Program-made: the position numbers and the translations under genes
Assembly: GCF_000719135.1 (NCBI RefSeq)
Contig: NZ_JOEK01000002.1
Span: forward strand, 186,001-250,000
Length of the DNA: 64,000 nucleotides
Direction: 5' to 3'
Source of the DNA: Streptomyces avicenniae
GTDB lineage: Bacteria; Actinomycetota; Actinomycetes; Streptomycetales; Streptomycetaceae
The notes under the pieces: generated by a model
What the model was told of the DNA's origin: nothing
Seen by the model: the letters and a program-made list of their open reading frames with translations, nothing else
The model's database searches: none
In this document: positions 27,399 to 35,122 of the stretch, one piece after another
Position numbering within the stretch: position 1 is the stretch's first letter
Layout: every line of letters begins with the position of its first letter

Positions 27399-27608
27399 AT
27401 GCGTACCAGGATCTGGGCTGTGGGCGTCGCGCTGGGAACCGTCATGCTCGCGGGCGGTGCCGTCGCCGCACCCGCCTCGGCGGCCCCGCCCGTCCTCGTG
27501 GGGTACTACGACACTCTGGACGAGTGCTTCGAGGCTGGCCAGACACAGGTGGGCGAGCACGCGTGCGTCCGCAACGGCGCCCGGTGGGCCCTGTACGTCT
27601 ACGTGTGA
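27399..27608 (+). CDS. Small secreted peptide with two cysteines
   Basis: A 69-residue precursor with a typical signal peptide (basic RTRIW start, hydrophobic VGVALGTVMLAGGAV, then APASAAP cleavage region near residue 29). The mature part is about 40 residues, contains exactly two Cys (DECFEAG and EHACVRNG) and ends WALYVYV. A single disulfide is likely. AGAGGGGGA gives a good ribosome site before ATG 27399. No family recognised; candidates are a secreted signal, inhibitor or surface peptide. Confidence 0.72.
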   Translation: MRTRIWAVGVALGTVMLAGGAVAAPASAAPPVLVGYYDTLDECFEAGQTQVGEHACVRNGARWALYVYV

Positions 27609-27668
27609 GCGGAGCAGTGCGACACGGCGTTCCGGCCTAGCGGGAACACCTCACCCAACCAGCAGGAG

Positions 27669-27836
27669 TCATGACGCCTGCTCACCGAAGTGGCGGGGAA
27701 TCTTGGACATGATCGACCTGACGGATGTGGTGTGGAAGAGGACGATGCCCTCGGCCCGGTGATGGGCTTCCCTCAAGGTCAGTGGCGAGCGTTCGTTCTC
27801 GCGGTTGATGGTCTCTACGAACAGCGTCCCTAGCAT
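27669..27836 (-). CDS. Possible 55-residue protein or gene fragment
   Basis: Reads LGTLFVETINRENERSP early, then TLREAHHRAEGIVLFHTTS and ends KIPRHFGEQAS. The composition looks protein-like rather than shadow-like, but there is no ribosome site before ATG 27836 and an in-frame stop lies a few codons upstream. It may be the 3' remnant of a lost gene or a real small gene. Family not recognised. Confidence 0.3.
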   Translation of the reverse strand: MLGTLFVETINRENERSPLTLREAHHRAEGIVLFHTTSVRSIMSKIPRHFGEQAS

Positions 27837-27969
27837 CGAGGCAGAAGAACGTGCCCCCGCGTCGCCTCACGGTTGGCGCGGGGGATCTCCCCTTGGCCGC
27901 CCCCACCGCCACGGTCCCTCCCACGGGTGACAGATCGGGTACGCGCGGGAGGAAGGCCACGGACGCCAC

Positions 27970-27975
27970 TACGGT
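27970..27975 (+). promoter_or_regulatory. -10 box (TACGGT) before antitoxin-like gene
   Basis: TACGGT ends 6 bases before the GTG at 27982; supports that start and a leaderless transcript. Confidence 0.4.
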
Positions 27976-27981
27976 GTCCGC

Positions 27982-28272
27982 GTGGAACGACACGAGGCGG
28001 ACAACGGTCCTGTGTTCATGACCTATCTGGATGGTGAGTCCGTCGCCCTCCCGCGCACGGTCAACGGCGTGCGCGCGGCCCTGCCGCCTGAACGGCGCGG
28101 CGAGTTCGACCGCGCGGTCGGCGAAGCGCCCGCCGAAGAACTCTTCGCGGTGGTGGGCCACTGGGCGATCGAGACCCGGCCCGACCTCCGGGCCCACGAC
28201 GAAACGCTCTTCCGGCAACTGGAGAGCGGTGACTTCTCCGGCTTCACCGCCGAGGAGGATCTCGACCGGTGA
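27982..28272 (+). CDS. Probable antitoxin of a type II pair
   Basis: A 96-residue acidic protein: VFMTYLDGESVALPRTVNG, an ALPPERRGEFDRAVG helix, then LFAVVGHWAIETR and an acidic C-terminus (TAEEDLDR). It precedes and overlaps by 4 bases (GTGA) a RelE/ParE-like toxin gene, the standard antitoxin-first order. It lacks an obvious DNA-binding motif. GTG 27982 is chosen because of the -10 box just upstream; ATG 28018 is an alternative. Confidence 0.68.
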   Translation: MERHEADNGPVFMTYLDGESVALPRTVNGVRAALPPERRGEFDRAVGEAPAEELFAVVGHWAIETRPDLRAHDETLFRQLESGDFSGFTAEEDLDR

Positions 28273-28517
28273 GCCGCCGCTACCGCATCCAGTACGCGGA
28301 CCAGGCACGTGACGCGCTGGCGAAAATGAGCCCTGCCCGGCGCCGGACGTTCGACGCGGCCATGGCCCATGTGGCGGTCACGCCGTACGCCCACGGGGAG
28401 GCCCTGGGGGGTGACAAGGACCGCCGCCAGGCGTCGCTGGCGGGGACCATCACCGTCTACTGGGTCAGTGACGGCGTCCTGACCATCTCCGTCGTCCGGA
28501 TCGTCCACACCGACTGA
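28269..28517 (+). CDS. RelE/ParE-like toxin
   Basis: An 82-residue basic protein with the compact RelE/ParE fold pattern: YRIQYADQARDALAKMSPARR (strand-helix), a central GGDKDRRQASLAGTITVYW and final strand VLTISVVRIVH. Toxins of this fold cleave mRNA at the ribosome or poison gyrase; which applies is unclear. GTG start overlaps the antitoxin stop. Confidence 0.75.
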   Translation: MSRRYRIQYADQARDALAKMSPARRRTFDAAMAHVAVTPYAHGEALGGDKDRRQASLAGTITVYWVSDGVLTISVVRIVHTD

Positions 28518-28749
28518 CCGCCGTTCCGGCCTGCGTACCCCTTCCGGGCCGCTGACGGTACGCGGTACAGGGCCGTCGGCCGGACTGCCCGGCCGGTGAA
28601 TCGCCGTCTCGGGTACGGCCGGTGCGAGGGCGGCGTGGGCGCTACGGCCCCGACGCGTCGCGTCGGTGGCCTACGGGCGGCGGTCTCGCTCGCCGGTCAC
28701 AGGAGCGGACGACGGGCTTGCGGGCGTGTGGCGCGGCTGTCGCGGGCTC

Positions 28750-29085
28750 TCAGCCGTAGGTCTTCGACACCTTGCCCGGTGCCGTCCCCGTCCTGAGGTA
28801 CTGAGCGCGGAGGTGAACCGAGATCCAGGAGAATTCCTCACGGCTGATGTGCCCGTTCTCCTCGCGCGCCTCGCCCTCGGCCTCCTGGTCGGCCATCGGC
28901 TCCAGTTCGCCGTCCTCCAGGAAGACTCTCAGCGCGCCGGTGGGCGTTCCGTCCTCTGCGGCGGAGACGATCTCCCCCGCCTCCGTGTCGAGGGTCAGGT
29001 GGGCCAGCCTCTCGCCCCCGTCGAGATGGACACGGTAGAGGTGGGTCGGGCCCTCGCTGCTGAGCAGCGTGGCGAAGAACGACAT
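28750..29085 (-). CDS. Conserved hypothetical protein (111 residues)
   Basis: Acidic soluble protein starting SFFATLLSSEGPTHLYRVHL, with beta-rich GGERLAHLTLDTEAGEIVS, a very acidic middle (ADQEAEGEAREENG) and ending in a basic tail (GTAPGKVSKTYG). ATG 29085 chosen; upstream in-frame codons are Arg/Pro-rich and unlike protein. No domain recognised. Confidence 0.6.
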   Translation of the reverse strand: MSFFATLLSSEGPTHLYRVHLDGGERLAHLTLDTEAGEIVSAAEDGTPTGALRVFLEDGELEPMADQEAEGEAREENGHISREEFSWISVHLRAQYLRTGTAPGKVSKTYG

Positions 29086-29289
29086 CACAACGGTTGATCT
29101 CCTGGTCGGTGGCGAAACCCACGGCCGTCCCGCGAGGCCGCGTCCTCGTCCCACGTGAGCCGACCCCGGGTCAGGCCGAGAACCGAAGTGGGCTCCGGCG
29201 GGCGGGACATCAGGAGATCACGCCGATGCCAGGGCCCCGCGTTGCCCGGACGCGGGGCCGTCGTCGGGACCGGCCGATCGGCCGGTCCC

Positions 29290-31632
29290 TCAGATGACGG
29301 GGGTGCCGGGGTCCGTGGGGGACGCGTCGGCGCTGGTGCCGCCGGAGGGGTCGGTGGGCGGGTCCGTGGGCTCGGTCGGCGGGTCGGTCGGTTCCGTGGG
29401 CGGGTCAGTCGGCTCGGTCGGCGGGTCCGTGGGCTCCGTGGGCGGGTCGGTCGGCCCGTCCGAGTCTCCGCCGTCGTCCGAATCGCCGCCGTCGTCGTCC
29501 CCGCCGCCACCGCCGTGCGAGCCACCACCGTGGGAACCGCCGCCGGACGAGTCGCCGCCGTTGTCGCCGCCGCCGGTGGACGACGACGGGGGCGGGTCGT
29601 ACGTCGGGTCGGCCGTGGTCGGGTCCTGAGTGGGGGGCTCGGAGGTCTCCGTGGCGCTCGGGGACTCGGAGGGCGACTCGCTCTCCTCCGGGTCGTCGTC
29701 CCGCTGGGTGGGCCGCCGCGTCCAGGGCTCGTCGTCGTCGCCGAGCGGGGTGTCCTCGTCGGTGGCGGTCGGATCGGCGGGCGGGGCGTTCTCCGGGTCC
29801 TCGTCGGACGGGCCCGACGTCAGGCCGAAGGCGACGACCGTGCCCAGCACGGCGACCAGCAGCGCACCGGCCCCGGCGACCACGACGTTCCGCTTCGCCG
29901 CACGGTGCGCGCCGCCCCGGCGCGGGCGGCCGACGACCACCGGCTCTGGCTCGGGCACGCGCGCGATGACCTCGGTCTGCGCCTCGGTCCTCGGCGTCCG
30001 CGCCGTGTCCACCGCGTCGAAGGCCGCCACGGCCTGGGCCAGCGGATCGACCACCGGCAGCTGCGCCGTGTCGCCGCCCGTCCCCGCCGGGAGGCCGAGG
30101 GGCGGCGTGCGGGCGGGCGCGGGCGGCAGGGCCGGGGGACGGCTCAGGTCCGCGACGAGCGTGAGGGCCCGGCGTCCCGCGACCGTCCCGCCCGCGTCGG
30201 CCAGGACGCCGTGCAGCGCGATGGACGCCTCAAGCTCGACCCGCGCCCGGTCCAGCTTGCCGCCGCAGATGGCGAGGACGCCGAGTTCGTGGTGGAAGTA
30301 CGCCTGCTGCGCGACCTCCCCCGCCGTCCGCGCCGCCTCCTGCCCGCTGCGCAGCACCCTCTCCCACGCGCTCCAGCGCAGCACGGCGGCCAGCGGGGGC
30401 GCGGCGGCGCGTGCCAGGGCGGTGACGGCCGAGGCGTGTCCGGCGCGCTGGGCGGCGGCGACGGTGGCGAGCAGGGAGTCGGCCTCGGCCGCGACGGCGG
30501 CGGCGGCCGTCTCGCGCCGTCCGAGCCACCAGGTGTAGTGGACGGCGGCGCCGTGGGCGCGCGCGCCCGTGGTGTCCGCGTACCCGGCGGCGGTCAGATC
30601 GGCGGTGACGGCCGGGGGCAGGTGGTGGCCGTGGCCCGCGTGGACGAGGAGCCCGGAGTCGAGCAGTTCGGCCCGCGCGGTGGCGGCCGAGGTGTCGCCG
30701 GTCAGGGCGGCCAGGTGGTCGCGTCCCGGCAGTTCGCCGCCGAGGGCGACGGCGAGGCGCAGGAGTTCACGGGCGGGCTGGGACAGGGCGGCGGCGAGGG
30801 CCGCCGTGAGCCGGGCGGGTTCCGGCAGCGGGGCGCCCGGGGCGCGCAGCCGCAGCAGCGCCCCGGCCTCGGCGAGGCGCAGGGGGAGGCCGTCGGTGGC
30901 GGCGCACAGGTCGGCGGCCCACAGCTGCTCGGCGTCGTCCAGGGGCCGGGCGACGGCGAGTTCGAGGAGTTCGAGGGCCGCCGTGTGGGTGAGCCCTGGG
31001 AGGCCGATCTCCTCGACGCGGGAGGCGGGCCCGGCGGGGGGCGTGGCGGGGTCGGCGGACAGCAGGAACGCGCACTCGGGGGTGGCGGCCAGCAGTTCGT
31101 CCAGCGCGGTGTCGCCGAACTCGGCGTCGTCCAGGACGACGACCGCGCCGATCTCCCGCAGGGCGGCGGCGAGTTCGGTGCGGCCGGGGCGGTAGCCGCC
31201 GGTGGTGTGGACGGCGGTGAAGAGGTCCTGGAGCACGTCGTCCGCGGTGCGGCGGTGGCCGTCCAGCCGGATGACGCCGTAGGGCGCCAGTTCGCCGCAG
31301 TCACGGGCTACGGCGGCGAGGAGCGCGGTGCGGCCCGAGCCGGACGGGCCGGTGAGACGGACGGAACGGCCGCGCGCCAGCAGGCGGTACAGCCGGTGGC
31401 GTATCTCGTCGCGCTCCAGCAGGGGCGCGCCGTCCTGGGGCGGCGTCGCGGGGGCCGGGAGCGTGCCCGGGGCGCGGCGCGGGGCTATGGGACGGCGGCC
31501 GGGCGGGCAGGAGACGATCTCGCTGCCGTCCACCGGATTGACCGTGAGGAGGAAGTCGGCCGCGACGAGTTCGACGACGCGCCCCGGCTCACGGGAGTGC
31601 TCACCGTTCGGGGCTGGGGAGTTGAGGTCCAT
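29290..31632 (-). CDS. Large membrane-anchored P-loop ATPase with PT-repeat tail
   Basis: A 780-residue protein. Residues about 80-300 are a STAND/AAA-like NTPase: Walker A GPSGSGRTALLAA near 94, Walker B AVVVLDDAEF near 162. Residues about 300-520 are helical repeats (TPR-like AYFHHELGVLAICGG). One transmembrane helix lies near 580-600 (VVVAGAGALLVAVLGTVVAF), then a long acidic Ser/Thr/Pro tail ends in tandem TDPPTEP repeats. With no signal peptide the ATPase should be cytoplasmic and the repeat tail outside. A similar gene near nucS is, from memory, conserved in Streptomyces. Function unknown. ATG 31632. Confidence 0.8.
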   Translation of the reverse strand: MDLNSPAPNGEHSREPGRVVELVAADFLLTVNPVDGSEIVSCPPGRRPIAPRRAPGTLPAPATPPQDGAPLLERDEIRHRLYRLLARGRSVRLTGPSGSGRTALLAAVARDCGELAPYGVIRLDGHRRTADDVLQDLFTAVHTTGGYRPGRTELAAALREIGAVVVLDDAEFGDTALDELLAATPECAFLLSADPATPPAGPASRVEEIGLPGLTHTAALELLELAVARPLDDAEQLWAADLCAATDGLPLRLAEAGALLRLRAPGAPLPEPARLTAALAAALSQPARELLRLAVALGGELPGRDHLAALTGDTSAATARAELLDSGLLVHAGHGHHLPPAVTADLTAAGYADTTGARAHGAAVHYTWWLGRRETAAAAVAAEADSLLATVAAAQRAGHASAVTALARAAAPPLAAVLRWSAWERVLRSGQEAARTAGEVAQQAYFHHELGVLAICGGKLDRARVELEASIALHGVLADAGGTVAGRRALTLVADLSRPPALPPAPARTPPLGLPAGTGGDTAQLPVVDPLAQAVAAFDAVDTARTPRTEAQTEVIARVPEPEPVVVGRPRRGGAHRAAKRNVVVAGAGALLVAVLGTVVAFGLTSGPSDEDPENAPPADPTATDEDTPLGDDDEPWTRRPTQRDDDPEESESPSESPSATETSEPPTQDPTTADPTYDPPPSSSTGGGDNGGDSSGGGSHGGGSHGGGGGDDDGGDSDDGGDSDGPTDPPTEPTDPPTEPTDPPTEPTDPPTEPTDPPTDPSGGTSADASPTDPGTPVI
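29340..29458. repeat. 21-bp tandem repeat coding for TDPPTEP units
   Basis: About five copies of a 21-bp unit within the 3' end of the ATPase gene, encoding seven-residue Thr/Pro/Asp/Glu repeats. Typical of surface-exposed linker regions and prone to length variation. Confidence 0.8.
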
Positions 31633-31745
31633 GCTCTTCGTCTCTCGAACGCGATGCGGAGGAGTTGCGGCCGGGGCCCACGCTACCGGTGTGCCCTCCC
31701 GTGGCGACGGGCGGTGCCGCCGATTCCGTGAGAATCGCGCGCCGA

Positions 31746-32039
31746 TCAGGACGCGATGGTGAGGACGCGGTGCAAGCGGGTGGCGATCAGCACGCGCCGC
31801 ATGTGCGGGGGCACGTCGCGCAACACGAGGCGGCGACCGCTGTTCCCGGCGTGGCGGTGGGCGCCCATGAGGACGCCGAGGCCGGTGGCGTCGCAGGAGT
31901 CGAGCTGCCGCAGGTCGAGGACGAGGTCGCCCGCGCCGCCGTCCACGGCGCGGTGGAGCGCCTGGCGGGCGTCGGCCGCGTTCGTCACGTCCAGGCGCCC
32001 GCCGACGACCAGTTCGGCGTGGTCGCCCGAGATGTGCAT
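31746..32039 (-). CDS. STAS-domain anti-sigma factor antagonist
   Basis: A 97-residue single STAS domain protein: HAELVVGGRLDVTNAADARQ, VLDLRQLDSCDATGLGVLMG, RLVLRDVPPHMRRVL. In SpoIIAA-like proteins the residue before the GLG is the phosphorylated Ser; here it is Thr52 (DATGLG). It presumably controls an anti-sigma kinase not in this window. It lies 113 bases upstream of the ATPase gene on the same strand. ATG 32039. Confidence 0.9.
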   Translation of the reverse strand: MHISGDHAELVVGGRLDVTNAADARQALHRAVDGGAGDLVLDLRQLDSCDATGLGVLMGAHRHAGNSGRRLVLRDVPPHMRRVLIATRLHRVLTIAS

Positions 32040-32380
32040 GGCTGGTTCCCCCGTTGGTGGTGCGGCTCGTGTGTGGCGGACGGCGCGGTGGTCCGCGAAG
32101 GGATGCGTGGGTGCCGGTGCGGTCGGCGGATGACGGTGCAAGGGACTGGGTGCGGCTCTCCGTTGGGCTGGCGGCGGGCGCGGACCCGGCTGCGCGCGGC
32201 TGGACGCGTGGCCGGTCCTGTCCCGGGGCGGCGAAGGCGCCCCGCCGGGCCGCCCGCGGACGATCAAGGGTGGTACACGGGACGGTCCGGCGGGACCCGG
32301 AGGTGGCGGACCGTCGCGAAACCGATACCGAAATCACTCCCCGGGGTGACCGGGTTGACCAGGGTGACCGGCGGGCGGGG
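32040..32380. other. 341-base gap upstream of the STAS gene
   Basis: Between the 3' end of the dehydrogenase gene and the STAS gene, both leftward. No gene recognised; must include the STAS promoter. No confident promoter match found. Confidence 0.45.
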
Positions 32381-33235
32381 TCAGGGCTGGTGCCGGTGGA
32401 AGCCGCGGCCGGTCTTGCGGCCGAGGTCGCCCGCGTCCACCATGCGGCGCATCAGCTCGGGCGCGGCGAACTTGGGGTCGCGCGACTCGGCGTGGATGTT
32501 GTCGGTGGCGTGGAGCAGGACGTCCACGCCGGTGAGGTCGGCGGTGGCCAGGGGGCCCATGGCGTGGCCGAAGCCGAGGCGGCAGGCGAGGTCGATGTCC
32601 TCGGCGCTGGCGACGCCCGACTCGTACAGGGCGACGGCCTCCATGACCAGCGCGGTGATGAGCCGGGTCGTGACGAAGCCCGCCACATCACGTTCGACCA
32701 CGACGCAGGTCTTGCCGCACGACTCGGCGAAGGCGCGGGCCGTCGCCAGGGTCTCGTCGCTGGTCCGCAGGCCGCGGACGAGTTCGCACAGCTCCATCAG
32801 GGGCACGGGCGAGAAGAAGTGCGTGCCGACGACGCGTTCAGGCCTGCGGGTGACGGCGGCGAGCTTCGTGATGGGGATCGCGGAGGTGTTGGACGCGAGG
32901 ACGGTGTCGTCGCCCACGAGGCCGTCGAGGCTGCGGAAGATCGCCTGCTTGACCTCGACCTGCTCGAAGACGGCCTCCACGACGAGGTCGGCCCCGGCGG
33001 CGGCGTCGAGGTCGGTGGCGGTGGTGATGCGGGCGCGCGCCGCGTCCGCCGCGTCCTGCCCGAGCCTGCCCTTGCCCACGAACTTCGCCCACGACGCGTC
33101 GATCCCGGCCAGGCCGCGCGTGAGGGCGGCCTCGGTGGTGTCGATGAGGGTCACCTCCCAGTCCGCCTGGGCGGCGACCTGGGCGATGCCGGACCCCATG
33201 AGTCCTGCTCCGACGACGGCGAGCTTCCTGGTCAC
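32381..33235 (-). CDS. 3-hydroxyacyl-CoA dehydrogenase (3-hydroxybutyryl type)
   Basis: NAD(P)-dependent oxidation of short-chain 3-hydroxyacyl-CoA. The 284-residue product has the Rossmann motif VVGAGLMGSGIAQVAAQ, the SNTSAIPITKLA segment, the catalytic His in VGTHFFSPVPLMEL and the C-terminal domain RDVAGFVTTRL and GFGHAMGPLATADLTG. The GTG at 33235 follows a GGGAGA ribosome site. Functionally it complements the acetyl-CoA acetyltransferase at 11906. Confidence 0.93.
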   Translation of the reverse strand: MTRKLAVVGAGLMGSGIAQVAAQADWEVTLIDTTEAALTRGLAGIDASWAKFVGKGRLGQDAADAARARITTATDLDAAAGADLVVEAVFEQVEVKQAIFRSLDGLVGDDTVLASNTSAIPITKLAAVTRRPERVVGTHFFSPVPLMELCELVRGLRTSDETLATARAFAESCGKTCVVVERDVAGFVTTRLITALVMEAVALYESGVASAEDIDLACRLGFGHAMGPLATADLTGVDVLLHATDNIHAESRDPKFAAPELMRRMVDAGDLGRKTGRGFHRHQP

Positions 33236-33578
33236 GTGAGATCTCCCTTGATCCGGACGGAACGACGGGCTCGGGAGGCACGACCTTAGCGGGCGCGGCG
33301 CGCCCCGGGGGACGAAAGAGACACGCGTCACCCGTGGGGCGCGGCGGCAGGAACGCTCGTCAACTCTGCTTATCGCACGAGATGTTGGCGCTGCTGCGGC
33401 TCGGCGTCGAAGGGCCTCGGCTCTCCGTGGGGCCACCGTCCCGGGTGCCGTTCGGGTGCCACGAGGACCGCGCCGTGGCGGAGCCCAGGCAGGGTGCGGC
33501 GGTCGGCGTCGGGCAGCGGCCCGGCCAGCGAGCGGTGCACGCCGTACGGGGCCTGGACGGGAGGGGCGGACGGGAAGG
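33236..33578. other. 343-base gap with one possible small gene
   Basis: Between the dehydrogenase start and the TetR stop. Contains the dehydrogenase promoter and a candidate 56-codon gene listed separately; otherwise nothing recognised. Confidence 0.4.
33370..33540 (-). CDS. Possible 56-residue small protein
   Basis: Reads VHRSLAGPLPDADRRTLPG, then GAVLVAPERHPGRWPHGEP and ends AEPQQRQHLVR. Nearly all third codon positions are G or C, which the other frames here lack, so it may be a real gene. GTG 33540 has no clear ribosome site. Family not recognised. Confidence 0.35.
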   Translation of the reverse strand: MHRSLAGPLPDADRRTLPGLRHGAVLVAPERHPGRWPHGEPRPFDAEPQQRQHLVR

Positions 33579-34220
33579 TCAGGAGACGGCGGGCCTGCGG
33601 GCGTAGTCGCGCGCCGTGGGGGCGAGCAGGCTCTCGGCGACGTCCAGTTCGCGCAGCATCCGGGCGGCGATCTCGTCCACCGGCGTACCGGCGAGGGCGC
33701 CCTCGCCCGCGATCCGGTAGACGCTGTTGACGAGCCACATGAGGATCCCCGCGACCAGCTTGGGCGTCGGGTCGTCCGGGGCCGCGCCCGCCTCCTCGCG
33801 CAGGGTCTCGGTCAGGCGGTCGCACATGCGGTGGTGCATGCGTTGCAGCCGGGACATCAGGGTCGGGGAGCCGAACAGGACGCGCATGAAGCGGTCGTAG
33901 CCGCCGGTCAGGCCGACCCAGGGCTGGCGGGTCTCGATGTCGGCGCGCGCGGCGCGCAGGATCGCCTCGGCGGCCGACTCGCCGGGGGCGCGCCCGCGGA
34001 CGCGCAGGGAGGGGCGTTCGACCTGCTCGTCCTCCCGGTCGAGGAAGAGGTCCTCCTTGGCCGGGAAGTAGTTGTAGACGGTGTTCACCGAGACGTCGGC
34101 GGCCTCGGCGATCTCGGCGACCGTCACGACGTCGAAGCCCCGTTCGAGGAACAGCCCGGTGGCGACATCCGACAGATGCTGCCGCGTCTGCTGCTTCTTG
34201 CGCTCCCTGAGCCCGGTCAC
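33579..34220 (-). CDS. TetR-family repressor of adjacent ABC exporter
   Basis: A 213-residue regulator: N-terminal HTH in RERKKQQTRQHLSDVATGLF, FDVVTVAEIAEAADVSVNTVYNYFPAKEDL, then an all-helical ligand domain. Divergent from the DrrAB-like exporter, the usual arrangement for a repressor that releases the operon when drug binds. A -10-like TACGAT (minus strand, at 34228-34233) ends 7 bases before the GTG, implying a leaderless mRNA. Confidence 0.92.
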   Translation of the reverse strand: MTGLRERKKQQTRQHLSDVATGLFLERGFDVVTVAEIAEAADVSVNTVYNYFPAKEDLFLDREDEQVERPSLRVRGRAPGESAAEAILRAARADIETRQPWVGLTGGYDRFMRVLFGSPTLMSRLQRMHHRMCDRLTETLREEAGAAPDDPTPKLVAGILMWLVNSVYRIAGEGALAGTPVDEIAARMLRELDVAESLLAPTARDYARRPAVS

Positions 34221-34301
34221 GAGGCCGATCGTACCTGGCCTTGAGCTGCTTAAAAAATAGTGACATTGCAAATTTAGAGCGACTCTGCTTTTCTCTCGGG
34301 C
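34221..34301. promoter_or_regulatory. Operator/promoter region between tetR and ABC operon
   Basis: 81-base region with an unusually A/T-rich centre (34250-34276). Holds the leftward -10 box ATCGTA (complement TACGAT) at 34228-34233, a rightward -35-like TTGCAA at 34266-34271 and an inverted repeat AGAG-CGA-CTCT at 34276-34286. Probable TetR operator; exact site not provable here. Confidence 0.45.
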
Positions 34302-35087
34302 ATGGAGACGATCCTCAGCACGCACGGGCTCGCCCGGACGTTCACCACCAAGCGCGGCACCGTCGAGGCGGTGCGCGGCATCGACATGACCGTGGAACGG
34401 GGCGAGATCCTCGGCTTCCTCGGCCCCAACGGGGCGGGCAAGAGCACCACCCTGCGCATGCTCACCACCCTCCTGCCCCCCACCCGCGGCACCGCCACCA
34501 TCGCCGGGCACGACCTGGCCCGCGACCCGGTGGCCGTCCGGCGGCGCATCGGGTACGTCGCGCAGCGCAGCGGCGTGGCGGCCGACGAGACGGTCCGCGA
34601 CGAGCTGGTCTTCCAGGGCCGCCTGTACGGCCTGACCAGGGAGGACGCCGTCCGGCGCGCCCTGGAGCTGGCGGACGACCTGGACCTCGCCGACCTGCTG
34701 GACCGCAAGGGGGCCGCCCTCTCCGGGGGCCAGCAGCGCCGCCTCGACATCGCGCTCGCCCTCACCCACCGGCCCGCCGTCCTCTTCCTCGACGAGCCGA
34801 CGACCGGCCTCGACCCCGGCAGCCGCGCCGCGCTGTGGGACCTGATCCGCCGCGTGCGCGACGAGCAGCGGACCACCGTCTTCCTGACCACGCACTACCT
34901 GGACGAGGCCGACGCCCTGTCCGACCGGCTCGTCGTCGTGGACGGCGGCCTCGTCGTCGCCGAGGGCACGCCGCTCGACCTCAAGACGCGGTACGGCGGC
35001 TCGCCCGACGCCGGGCTCCAGGACACGTTCATCGCCATCACGGGCCACGGCCCCAAGCCCGCCGAACCGGCGCCCCTCGCCCTGTGA
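34302..35087 (+). CDS. DrrA-like ABC exporter ATPase
   Basis: A 261-residue ATPase of the daunorubicin-resistance type: Walker A GPNGAGKSTTLRML, Q-loop YVAQRSGV, signature LSGGQQRRLDIA, Walker B VLFLDEPTTGLDPGS and switch LTTHYLDEAD. Probably confers drug efflux with the permease 35 bases downstream, under the divergent TetR repressor. Confidence 0.92.
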   Translation: METILSTHGLARTFTTKRGTVEAVRGIDMTVERGEILGFLGPNGAGKSTTLRMLTTLLPPTRGTATIAGHDLARDPVAVRRRIGYVAQRSGVAADETVRDELVFQGRLYGLTREDAVRRALELADDLDLADLLDRKGAALSGGQQRRLDIALALTHRPAVLFLDEPTTGLDPGSRAALWDLIRRVRDEQRTTVFLTTHYLDEADALSDRLVVVDGGLVVAEGTPLDLKTRYGGSPDAGLQDTFIAITGHGPKPAEPAPLAL

Positions 35088-35122
35088 CCACGCCGCCCCG
35101 TACGACAGAAGGACGTTCCCCC

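Noticed and set aside
29340..29458. Short regularly spaced repeats resembling a CRISPR array
   Set aside because: 21-bp units are contiguous, have no spacers and are in frame within a coding region.
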